Positions 14,125 through 20,943 of a DNA stretch of 20,943 nt are shown here, piece after piece. Source of the DNA: JAAZBV01 sp964460435 (GTDB lineage: Bacteria > Desulfobacterota > DSM-4660 > Desulfatiglandales > HGW-15); NCBI GenBank assembly GCA_964460435.1, contig CAYWRH010000070.1:1-20943 (forward strand), in the 5' to 3' direction. The translations under genes were made by a program, and so were the position numbers. How positions within the stretch are numbered: the stretch's first letter is position 1; each line of letters opens with the position of its first letter. The notes under the pieces were generated by a model. It was not told where the DNA came from, searched no databases, and worked only from the letters and a program-made list of their open reading frames with translations.

Positions 14125-14745
14125 ATGACCGCGTCAGTTATCCTGGAAAGGAATCTTTTTGTTGCAGGCATAGTAAGAATTGCAGCAAAGGTATTACTTT
14201 CCCCCATTTTCAGGCTGAATGTCAGCGGCGCGGATAATATCCCGCAGAAAGGGGCCTTTGTGCTTCTTCCAAGGCACCAGCGGTGGGAAGATATACCACT
14301 GATTGCTATCTCTGTAAAAAGACCTCTTTACTATATTGCAAAACAGGAGCTGTTTGATAATTTCATTTCAAAAAGGTTTATTGCCATGCTGGGAGGTATT
14401 CCCCTTGACAGAAAGCGGCCTGCAAGAAACAGAGAAACCTGTGCCCTATTACTTCAGAAGCTCTCTTCCGGCGAGGGGGTTGTATTATTTCCGGAAGGCA
14501 CCTATTATAAAGGGCAGATTGGAAAAGGTCATCCGGGGCTTATCAGATATATCTATGAAAATATAGATACCCTGTTTATCCCCGCAGGGATAGAATACAA
14601 AAAGCAGAGATACAAAACAGATGTCAATATAACTATTGGCAATGGCCTGCAAGGCGCTGATTTTAAAGATTTACAGGCGTTATTTACCAGTATTATGATG
14701 CTTATTACACAGTTATCAGGTGTCAGTAACAATCAAAAAATTTAA
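14125..14745 (+). CDS. PlsC-family 1-acylglycerol-3-phosphate acyltransferase-like protein
   Basis: A 206-residue acyltransferase. The catalytic HX4D box is H51-D56 within PRHQRWED, variant from the usual NHxSxxD. Motif III is FPEGT at residues 122-126 (VVLFPEGTYYKG). An N-terminal hydrophobic stretch (about 10-30) suggests membrane association. The family esterifies lysophosphatidic acid to phosphatidic acid, but related members act on other acceptors, so the substrate is not certain. It begins 17 bases after glmS without a clear ribosome-binding site and precedes the M20 hydrolase by 17 bases, so cotranscription with glmS is likely. A second acyltransferase elsewhere may be the essential PlsC. 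Confidence 0.82.
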   Translation: MTASVILERNLFVAGIVRIAAKVLLSPIFRLNVSGADNIPQKGAFVLLPRHQRWEDIPLIAISVKRPLYYIAKQELFDNFISKRFIAMLGGIPLDRKRPARNRETCALLLQKLSSGEGVVLFPEGTYYKGQIGKGHPGLIRYIYENIDTLFIPAGIEYKKQRYKTDVNITIGNGLQGADFKDLQALFTSIMMLITQLSGVSNNQKI

Positions 14746-14762
14746 AGTCTGAGGGTTAACCT

Positions 14763-16001
14763 ATGAAAAAGGAAAAAAATATTTTTACAGCAATAGATAA
14801 ATACAAGGATGAGATAATCCTGTTCCAGTCAGAATTGACCAAAAGGGTGGCCCTTGGCCCGGATAATGGCGGAACAGGGGAGCATGAAAAGGCAGACTAT
14901 ATAGGAAAAAGGTTTGAAGAGATGAACCCTGATACCCTTCTTGAGGTAAGGGCGCCTGACAGCAGGGCGCAGGGAGGTTACAGGCCAAATATAATAGCAA
15001 GGTGGGGAAATGATGACTCAAAACCTGTTGTCTGGGTATTGAGCCACATGGATATAGTGCCTCCCGGTGATCTATCCTTATGGGGTAGCGACCCCTATAA
15101 AGTTAGGGTGGATGGTGACAGGATAATTGGCAGGGGCGTTGAGGATAACCAGCATGGCATAGTGGCATCAACCCTTGCTGTAAAGGCAGTGCTTGAATCA
15201 GGTCTTAAGCATAACAGCATGGGGCTTATTATGGCTGCTGACGAGGAGACAGGCAGCAGATATGGCCTCGAATATATAGTAAAGCATAATAGAGATATCT
15301 TTAAGCCAGAAGATCTGATCCTGGTGCCTGACTGGGGTGCAGAGGATGGCTCCATGATAGAGGTTGCTGAAAAATCCATGCTCTGGCTGAAGTTTACTGT
15401 TAAGGGAAGGCAATGTCATGCAAGCACCCCGGAGAGGGGAAACAACACCTTATTCGGGGTTGCAAGGCTTATAATTGAACTTGAAAAATTGAAAGGTGCC
15501 TATAATTTCAGGGATGACCTCTTTTCGCCGCCATATTCTACCTTTGAACCTACAAAGATCGAGGCCAATGTGCCTAATGTGAATACCATACCAGGCAAGG
15601 ATGTCTTTTATCTGGATTGCAGGATACTTCCTGTTTACAAGAGTGATGAAATACTCAAGTATATCAGAAGGGCAGCCGATAGGGTTGAGGGAGAATTAAA
15701 TCTTGAAATTACGGTTGAAACAGTAAACAGGGAGGATGCCTCAGGGGCAACCTCTGTAAATGCGCCTGTTGTAACCGCATTAAAGAGGGCCATAAAAAGG
15801 GTAAAGGGCATTGAGGCCTCCATAAAGGGCATTGGCGGGGGCACAGTTGCCTCCTTTTTCCGCAAGGCAGGGCTCAATGCCGCGGTATGGAGCACCTGTC
15901 TTGATGTAGCGCATCAACCTGATGAATATTGCAGGATACCTGATATCATAGATGATATTAAGGTCTTTGCATCAATATTTCTGGATGACACTATTGGATA
16001 A
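14763..16001 (+). CDS. M20-family metallohydrolase (ArgE/DapE-like)
   Basis: A 412-residue zinc-dependent amidohydrolase/peptidase. Metal ligands are visible as H95 and D97 (SHMDIVP), D128 (GRGVEDN) and the E161-E162 pair (DEETGS). A dimerisation domain has the conserved His in RQCHASTPERG, followed by NTIPG, and the C-terminal His is in DVAHQPDEY. Members include ArgE, DapE, carboxypeptidases and YgeY-like hydrolases. The sequence does not show which substrate is used. It has no signal peptide, so it is likely cytoplasmic. GAGGGT seven bases before the ATG supports the start. Its end overlaps the serine hydrolase gene. Confidence 0.87.
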   Translation: MKKEKNIFTAIDKYKDEIILFQSELTKRVALGPDNGGTGEHEKADYIGKRFEEMNPDTLLEVRAPDSRAQGGYRPNIIARWGNDDSKPVVWVLSHMDIVPPGDLSLWGSDPYKVRVDGDRIIGRGVEDNQHGIVASTLAVKAVLESGLKHNSMGLIMAADEETGSRYGLEYIVKHNRDIFKPEDLILVPDWGAEDGSMIEVAEKSMLWLKFTVKGRQCHASTPERGNNTLFGVARLIIELEKLKGAYNFRDDLFSPPYSTFEPTKIEANVPNVNTIPGKDVFYLDCRILPVYKSDEILKYIRRAADRVEGELNLEITVETVNREDASGATSVNAPVVTALKRAIKRVKGIEASIKGIGGGTVASFFRKAGLNAAVWSTCLDVAHQPDEYCRIPDIIDDIKVFASIFLDDTIG

Positions 16002-17094
16002 AAAGGATGAAGATGGGATTATTGCACTGCTTAATGAGGGTGTAAGGAGCAATGTCTTTCCCGGCGCTGTTCTGTTAATAGCTCTTGGTGGAAAGGTCAT
16101 CCTTATTAAGGCAGCAGGAATCTTATCAACAGCGTCTCCGCATGCATCTGTCAGGGTGAACAGCATATTTGATCTGGCCTCTCTGACAAAGCCATTTGCA
16201 ACTACGTTAGCGGTTATGAAGCTTGTTGATAAAGGGGTTATCTCTCTGGATCAACCCATTGCAGAGATATTGCAATGCCCTCTTTCTGATGAAAAAAAGG
16301 GGATAACAGTACGTCTGTTACTTTGCCATTCATCAGGCTTACAGGACTGGAAGCCATATTATATTGGCCTCGTTAAATATGCGCCAGAAGAGAGAAAAAA
16401 CCACTTGCGGGAATGGATTATTACTGAGCCTCTGGCCTATCCCTGTGGTAAAGGCACAAAATACAGTGATCTGGGGTTCATGCTGCTTGAATGGATAATT
16501 GAGCTGGCGTCAGGCATGAAGATGGATGAATACCTTGCCAAATCCATTTATCACCCTCTAAGGCTTGATCGTACCCTTCTTGTAAAAAAAAGGGCACCTT
16601 TCAGCCCTGATGAAATTGCCGCTACAGAGGAGTGCCCCTGGCGGAAAAGGATCATTCATGGGGAGGTGCATGATGAAAACGCCTATGCTGCTGGAGGTTA
16701 CTCAGGCCATGCAGGGCTTTTCGGGTGCGCTGAGGAGCTCTTTATTCTGTTTAATATGTTAAGGGGGCACTATTATTCTGAAAGGTGTGATTTTTTCAAG
16801 CCTGAGACTGTACAGCTTTTTTTTGCCAGGCAAGATGTTGTAAAAGAGAGCACATGGGCGCTGGGGTGGGATACCCCGTCTAAAGAGGGGTCAAGCTCGG
16901 GCAGATATTTTACATGTAACAGTATCGGGCATCTTGGATTTACAGGCACATCGGCCTGGATGGATCTTGAGCAGGATATAATGGTTATACTCCTTTCAAA
17001 CCGTGTCCATCCGACCAGGGAAAATACAAAGATAAAGTCATATAGACCAATGATTCATGATTTGATCATGGAGGCTGTAGATAAAAAAGGTTAA
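15985..17094 (+). CDS. Serine hydrolase of the beta-lactamase / penicillin-binding protein-like fold
   Basis: A protein of about 369 residues with the class C beta-lactamase/esterase signatures. These are the nucleophile S66-x-x-K69 (DLASLTKP), Y160-S-D (KYSDLGF) and, instead of KTG, H316-L-G (HLGFTGTS). The HDENAYAAGGYSGHAGLF segment is typical of this peptidase/esterase subgroup. No signal peptide is seen, so an antibiotic-degrading periplasmic role is unlikely. Peptidoglycan-fragment or ester hydrolysis is more plausible but unproven. ATG at 15985 overlaps the M20 gene by 17 bases. ATG at 15952 and TTG at 15994 are alternatives, and none has a strong ribosome-binding site. Confidence 0.83.
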   Translation: MTLLDKKDEDGIIALLNEGVRSNVFPGAVLLIALGGKVILIKAAGILSTASPHASVRVNSIFDLASLTKPFATTLAVMKLVDKGVISLDQPIAEILQCPLSDEKKGITVRLLLCHSSGLQDWKPYYIGLVKYAPEERKNHLREWIITEPLAYPCGKGTKYSDLGFMLLEWIIELASGMKMDEYLAKSIYHPLRLDRTLLVKKRAPFSPDEIAATEECPWRKRIIHGEVHDENAYAAGGYSGHAGLFGCAEELFILFNMLRGHYYSERCDFFKPETVQLFFARQDVVKESTWALGWDTPSKEGSSSGRYFTCNSIGHLGFTGTSAWMDLEQDIMVILLSNRVHPTRENTKIKSYRPMIHDLIMEAVDKKG

Positions 17095-17106
17095 AATTCA
17101 ATCAGT

Positions 17107-17136
17107 TTGACATTGTGATGTTTTGCTTGTTATATT
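17107..17136 (+). promoter_or_regulatory. Sigma70-type promoter for the TPR lipoprotein gene
   Basis: TTGACA (6/6) at 17107-17112, an 18-bp spacer, then TATATT (5/6) at 17131-17136, predicting a start near 17143. The -10 and start lie inside a nested inverted repeat centred near 17141, which could be an operator. Confidence 0.6.
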
Positions 17137-17169
17137 TAAAACCGCTTATAACATACATTAATATCACAA
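17113..17169. promoter_or_regulatory. Nested inverted repeats over the TPR-gene promoter
   Basis: Outer arms are TTGTGAT (17113-17119) and ATCACAA (17163-17169). Inner arms are TGTTATA (17128-17134) and TATAACA (17147-17153). Both pairs are perfect 7-bp inverted repeats sharing a centre near 17141, close to the predicted transcription start. It is a candidate binding region for a dimeric regulator. The TGTGA/TCACA outer arms are too far apart for a single CRP site. Confidence 0.35.
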
Positions 17170-17213
17170 CAGTTCAGCTGGATTATTAAATATTTTCCAA
17201 GGAGACAATAAAA

Positions 17214-19535
17214 ATGAAGATGAAAGAATCAATAATCCCGATACAATATCTAAGACTGGTCTCAATCCTGATTCTTGCCCTTATGATTGCTGCATGCGGG
17301 AGCAAGGAAGATAAAATGGAAAAGCATCTGGCAAAGGCAAAGGGGTATGTTGCCGGTGGTGAGTACAAAAAGGCAGTAATAGAGTATAAAAACGTTATCC
17401 AGCTTGAGCCAAAAAGCGACACAGCACATTATGAACTGGGTGAAGTCTATCTCAAACTGAAGGAGGGAAATGAGGCATTCCAGTCATTCTCACGGGCCGC
17501 ATCCATTAATCCAGATAACCTCCAGGCGCAGTTAAAGGTGGGCCAGCTTTTGCTCCTTGGAAGGCAGACAAAGGAGGCAAAGGAAAAGGCAGAGCTTGTT
17601 CTCTCTAAGATGCCTGATGATATAGAGGCATTAAGCCTTATGGCAGGGGTATATCTCCAGGAGAAAAACCTGGATTCAGCTTTATCAACACTTACCAAAG
17701 TCTCAGAGCTCAAACCTGATAACCTTAATGCACAGGTATCCCTTGGCAGGGTATATATTATGAAAAATGACCTTGAAAACGCTGAAAAAACCTTTCAGAG
17801 GGCCATAAAACTGGATCCAAAGGATCAGACATCTTACATTGAGTTATCCAGGATTTATGGCTCCAGGGGGGAATGGGAAAAGGCGGAAAAAGAGCTGCTT
17901 TCAATGGTTGAGGGCGTAGAGTCAAAATATCAGGGGATTAATGTGCTGGCCAATTTTTATGAAAGCAGAAGCAGGCTGGATGATGCGGAAAAGCAGTATT
18001 TAAAGGCAGTTGAGCTGGCTCCTGTGGAAGATATAGCCCCGTTAATAAACCTGGGCGCCTTTTATGCACGAAGGAAATCATATGAAAAGGCGCTTGATGC
18101 AATGCAGAAGGCAAGCGCCATTAAAAAGGATGACACAAATGTCATGATGAATATCGCTGCCCTCCATTTTGATTTCGCAAAACTGGATGCAGCTGAAGCG
18201 GTTATCGAGAGCATACTTGCAAAGGATAAAGGGCACATTGGCGCCAATTTTTTAAAGGCTAGGTTATATCTCGCAAAAAAGGATTTCAACAATGCACTTG
18301 AACGTATTGAGCTTGTGCTCCGCGATCAGCCGGAAAACAGCGCTGCCCTTTATTTAAAGGGCCTCTGCCTGATTAGCAAAGGCGATCTCGAACAGGCAAA
18401 GGGAAGTCTCCTGAAAGCGGTTGAGCTTAACCCGCGCTTGATTGAGGCGCGTCTGATACTTGCCGATTTTTATTTGAGATCAAGAGATAAGGATCTTGCC
18501 CGTAAACAGATCGATAGCGTGCTTGAAATCCTGCCTGATAATATCCAGGCGCTAACCCTCAATGGAAATCTCAAGATACTGGAAGGGGATACAAAGGGCG
18601 CAGAGGCGGCCTATATTAAGGTAAAAGAGCTTGCACCTGATGATGCAAGCGCCTATATGAGGCTGGGTGTGCTCTATAATATGACCAAAAGGGTGGAAGA
18701 GGCAAAGGGCATGTTGCAAAAGACCCTTGAAATTGACTCAAACAGGGTGGACGCACTTGGTATGCTTGTAGGCATCCTGGCAAAAGAAAAGAGATATGAC
18801 AATGCAATAGAACTTTGCAACACCTACAGCGCAAAGGCCGGGGATAAAAAGTCGTTGCTTGCCATAATAGAGTATTTACGAGGCAATCTATACCTTGAGC
18901 AGGAAAAGACAGATGAGGCCAGGGCATATTTTGAAAAGGCAACAGAGACAGACCCGAATCTGCTTCCCCCGTATGAGATCCTTGCAAGGCTTTCACTTAA
19001 AGACAAAAATTACATGGATGCCATAAAGAGGTATGAAGAGATAATAGCAAAAAAGCCGGATTATCTGGCCGGGTATATGGCCATTGGAACTATCTATGAC
19101 CAGCAGGGAGAAAATCAGAAGGCGGAAGAGTTCTACCGAAAGGCACTTGCAATCAAGAAGGATTTTGGGGCTGCTGCAAATAACCTTGCATGGAAACTTG
19201 CAGAAAAGGGTGAGAATATAGACGAGGCACTTGAGTATGCTAGGATCGCCAAGGAGCAGATGCCAGATAACCCCTCTGTAATGGATACACTTGGATGGAT
19301 ATACTATCTGAAGGGTAGTTACCTGAATGCCATTTCAGAGCTGCAGGACAGTGTTGAAAAGGAGCCTGAAAACCCTGTCATTAACTACCATCTTGGCATG
19401 GCGTTGCTTAAAAACAATAAACCGGTTGAGGCAAGAGTGTACCTGGAAAAGGCAATAACCCTTGATCCAGGCTTTAAAGGCGCTGATGAGGCAAAAAAGG
19501 TGTTGCAGGAAATAGGGGCTGGAATTAATCGGTAG
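17214..19535 (+). CDS. TPR-repeat lipoprotein (PrsT-like)
   Basis: A 773-residue protein with a lipoprotein signal peptide (hydrophobic segment, lipobox LMIAAC with the lipidated Cys at residue 28). Tetratricopeptide repeats follow almost to the end. About 21 34-residue units can be marked by the recurrent xxLGxxYxxxxxxxxAxxxxxxAxxxxPxN pattern. Such solenoids bind protein partners at the membrane. The overall plan recalls PrsT, the TPR lipoprotein of PEP-CTERM/exosortase systems, and some exopolysaccharide-export TPR proteins. That link rests on architecture and on a neighbouring response regulator only. A good AAGGAG site lies nine bases before the ATG. It has its own promoter. Confidence 0.88.
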   Translation: MKMKESIIPIQYLRLVSILILALMIAACGSKEDKMEKHLAKAKGYVAGGEYKKAVIEYKNVIQLEPKSDTAHYELGEVYLKLKEGNEAFQSFSRAASINPDNLQAQLKVGQLLLLGRQTKEAKEKAELVLSKMPDDIEALSLMAGVYLQEKNLDSALSTLTKVSELKPDNLNAQVSLGRVYIMKNDLENAEKTFQRAIKLDPKDQTSYIELSRIYGSRGEWEKAEKELLSMVEGVESKYQGINVLANFYESRSRLDDAEKQYLKAVELAPVEDIAPLINLGAFYARRKSYEKALDAMQKASAIKKDDTNVMMNIAALHFDFAKLDAAEAVIESILAKDKGHIGANFLKARLYLAKKDFNNALERIELVLRDQPENSAALYLKGLCLISKGDLEQAKGSLLKAVELNPRLIEARLILADFYLRSRDKDLARKQIDSVLEILPDNIQALTLNGNLKILEGDTKGAEAAYIKVKELAPDDASAYMRLGVLYNMTKRVEEAKGMLQKTLEIDSNRVDALGMLVGILAKEKRYDNAIELCNTYSAKAGDKKSLLAIIEYLRGNLYLEQEKTDEARAYFEKATETDPNLLPPYEILARLSLKDKNYMDAIKRYEEIIAKKPDYLAGYMAIGTIYDQQGENQKAEEFYRKALAIKKDFGAAANNLAWKLAEKGENIDEALEYARIAKEQMPDNPSVMDTLGWIYYLKGSYLNAISELQDSVEKEPENPVINYHLGMALLKNNKPVEARVYLEKAITLDPGFKGADEAKKVLQEIGAGINR

Positions 19536-19684
19536 AAGTAAGAATAGAGCAGACAGGATAAGGGAGTTGTAATACAGCAATATGATATTAACTAATTGCA
19601 GCTGACACGATCTTCCTCCTCCTGTCTCCTGTTTACTGCGTACTACCTCCTGCTTCATTTCTACTATATTAGGTTTTAAGGATA
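19536..19684. repeat. Intergenic region with purine/pyrimidine-rich repeat-like DNA
   Basis: A 149-bp gap. Its left side carries AGCAGACAGGATAAGGGAG (around 19550-19567). Its right side carries CTTCCTCCTCCTGTCTCC (19611-19628) continuing to TACCTCCTGCTTCA. The two sides can pair imperfectly as an inverted repeat. Such 'cagacagga' tracts also form the 3' end of aroK. No promoter or terminator with a T-tract was seen. Confidence 0.35.
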
Positions 19685-20845
19685 ATGAAAAATTTCCCCT
19701 TTAAAATTCTCTTTTTATGTATCTTCCTTCCTCCTGTGCTCTATATATTCACCCTTAACGGGCTTGAAATATATCTTCAGAAAAAAGCAGATGAAAAGAT
19801 CTCTGCCATAATCATCAGGAATGATAGTGAATTATATGAAGGAAGGTATTCTGTAAGGGATGAAATAAACAGAAATATCAGTGGATACCTGGCTGACAAG
19901 GCATTCCTGTACAGGCTTGGGATCAATACAGATATTATAGTAAAGACAAAGAGCAACCGTGTTTTGTATCCGGCCCAACTGAGCGGCTATAAGGAAGAAT
20001 ACCAGCATAATGGCTCAAGTGATACAGTGAACTACATGGATGTTGCGGCTGAAAATTACAGTATACTGAATGAAGGACTTGTGATTTTAACGGAGGTAAG
20101 GATAAGGAGTAACAGCTGGATATCAAACAGCATACTTGCTATTTTTATCGCAGTGGCGTTGTTTGTGCTGAGATTTTACATCCTGAAAAGCCTGAAATAT
20201 AATGAGGAAAGAGAAAGGGAACAGGCAGGTACAATAGTAAAGCTCTCGGAAAGACTCTCTTCGTATGAAAATGAGCTTGCAAAGATAAAGGAAAAGGAGA
20301 GGGTGTATTCGGACAGCATCAAAGATTTGAATAAAGAAAAGACAAATCTTTCGTCAGATATAGATGGGCTTTTAGAGGAGATTGAAAGGCTTGAATCCGG
20401 TCTCAAGATGCAGAAGGAGTTGCGTGAAACAAGAGAGATGGAGATTGATGCCCTTAAGAAAGAGATAGAAGAGATTAAGCTTAAGAGTGAAAAACCGAAA
20501 AAAAAGAGCAGAAAGCAGGAGATAATAGATAAAAGATTCAGGGTGCTATATAAAAACCTTACCTTTACTGAAAAGGCGATAGATGGTTTTGTTGAACTTT
20601 CGGATGAGTTGCAGCTCAAGGCGGAAGAGATTATCCACAGGATCAATGAGGATGACTCAACCATTAATATCAGGAGAAAGGTATTCAGCAAAGGTGGCAA
20701 AATAAATGTGCTTGAGGTTGATTTTGCCTATTCAGGGAGGATATACTACCAGAAAGAGACAAAATCAAAAAGCAGAATCATTATAATAGGAACAAAAGCC
20801 ACGCAAACACAGGATCTTGGTTATTTGGAAAGGGAATATAATTAA
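19685..20845 (+). CDS. Two-TM coiled-coil membrane protein, possible sensor
   Basis: A 386-residue protein not recognised as a whole. TM1 is at about residues 7-25, an extracytoplasmic domain at about 28-145, and TM2 at about 146-166. A Glu/Lys-rich coiled coil follows at about 172-270, then a basic linker (KPKKKSRKQE) and a C-terminal alpha/beta domain at about 283-386. The C-terminal domain ends IIIIGTKATQTQDLGYL and resembles RelE/ParE-type toxin folds (helical pair, then beta strands GKINVLEVDFAYSGRIYY). This is a tentative impression without alignment. The topology matches a sensor, but it has no histidine-kinase H-box or ATPase. A response regulator starts 24 bases after it, suggesting joint function. 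Confidence 0.7.
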   Translation: MKNFPFKILFLCIFLPPVLYIFTLNGLEIYLQKKADEKISAIIIRNDSELYEGRYSVRDEINRNISGYLADKAFLYRLGINTDIIVKTKSNRVLYPAQLSGYKEEYQHNGSSDTVNYMDVAAENYSILNEGLVILTEVRIRSNSWISNSILAIFIAVALFVLRFYILKSLKYNEEREREQAGTIVKLSERLSSYENELAKIKEKERVYSDSIKDLNKEKTNLSSDIDGLLEEIERLESGLKMQKELRETREMEIDALKKEIEEIKLKSEKPKKKSRKQEIIDKRFRVLYKNLTFTEKAIDGFVELSDELQLKAEEIIHRINEDDSTINIRRKVFSKGGKINVLEVDFAYSGRIYYQKETKSKSRIIIIGTKATQTQDLGYLEREYN

Positions 20846-20869
20846 AAAAGTTGGAAAAGGAATAATGAT

Positions 20870-20943
20870 ATGGGCACAGAAGGAAAAACGATTTTAATAA
20901 TTGAAGATGATAAATTATTAAATGATGGTTTAAAGTATTTATT
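20870..20943 (+). CDS. Response regulator receiver domain, N-terminal fragment (runs off window)
   Basis: The first 24 codons read MGTEGKTILIIEDDKLLNDG, then LKYL. They match the first beta strand and acidic pair (IIEDD) of a CheY-like receiver domain. The phospho-acceptor Asp and any output domain lie beyond the window end. AAGG nine bases upstream of the ATG supports the start. It lies 24 bases after the coiled-coil membrane protein gene and is probably in the same operon. Confidence 0.75.
   Translation, partial: MGTEGKTILIIEDDKLLNDGLKYL

Noticed and set aside
14785..15021. Opposite-strand ORFs within glmS, M20, TPR and aro genes
   Set aside because: They are shadows of strongly supported coding frames with no independent features.
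17113..17169. CRP site formed by TGTGA and TCACA near the TPR promoter
   Set aside because: The half-sites are over 40 bp apart, not 6 bp as in a CRP operator.
1..20943. CRISPR arrays, tRNA or rRNA genes, transposases
   Set aside because: No spaced identical repeats, no cloverleaf-type sequence and no transposase ORF were seen on reading both strands.

Overview
The window looks like a chromosomal segment of an anaerobic deltaproteobacterium (Desulfobacterota-like). This is inferred from gene order, System II cytochrome c maturation (ResB/CcsB), moderate GC and purine-rich 'cagaag'-type intergenic repeats. No marker gene fixes the taxon. All CDS appear intact except the last, which is cut by the window edge.

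Region 1 (1-359) is the most interesting part: a divergent regulatory region with two back-to-back sigma70-type promoters. The minus-strand transcript encodes an 18-residue leader peptide with three consecutive Trp codons and leaves the window at base 1, so a trp gene or operon probably lies just outside. The plus-strand transcript encodes a 23-residue leader peptide with five Phe codons in six. It is followed by mutually exclusive protector, antiterminator and terminator pairings, the last being a 12-bp hairpin with a U-tract. This is the layout of a ribosome-mediated phe attenuator, placed directly before aroK.

Region 2 (360-7827) is a compact aromatic amino acid operon on the plus strand: aroK, aroC, pheA (monofunctional prephenate dehydratase with ACT domain), aroF (minimal type I-beta DAHP synthase), a second pheA (chorismate mutase-prephenate dehydratase fusion of a different lineage), aroD, aroE and aroA. 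It covers every step from erythrose-4-phosphate plus PEP to phenylpyruvate except 3-dehydroquinate synthase (aroB). tyrA is also absent. A 302-bp gap between aroE and aroA holds an inverted pair of REP-like palindromes and a short protein-like reading frame in frame with aroE.

Region 3 (7836-10702, minus strand) holds resB, ccsB and a LysE/RhtB-family exporter in one tight transcription unit, divergent from serS. ResB and CcsB form the System II haem delivery and ligation complex.

Region 4 (10850-17094, plus strand) holds serS, glmS, a PlsC-like acyltransferase, an M20 metallohydrolase and a beta-lactamase-fold serine hydrolase. The last four are closely spaced and may be cotranscribed.

Region 5 (17107-20943) has its own good promoter with a nested dyad. 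It encodes a lipoprotein of about 21 TPRs resembling PrsT of exosortase systems, a two-TM coiled-coil membrane protein with a C-terminal domain tentatively RelE/ParE-like, and the start of a response regulator.
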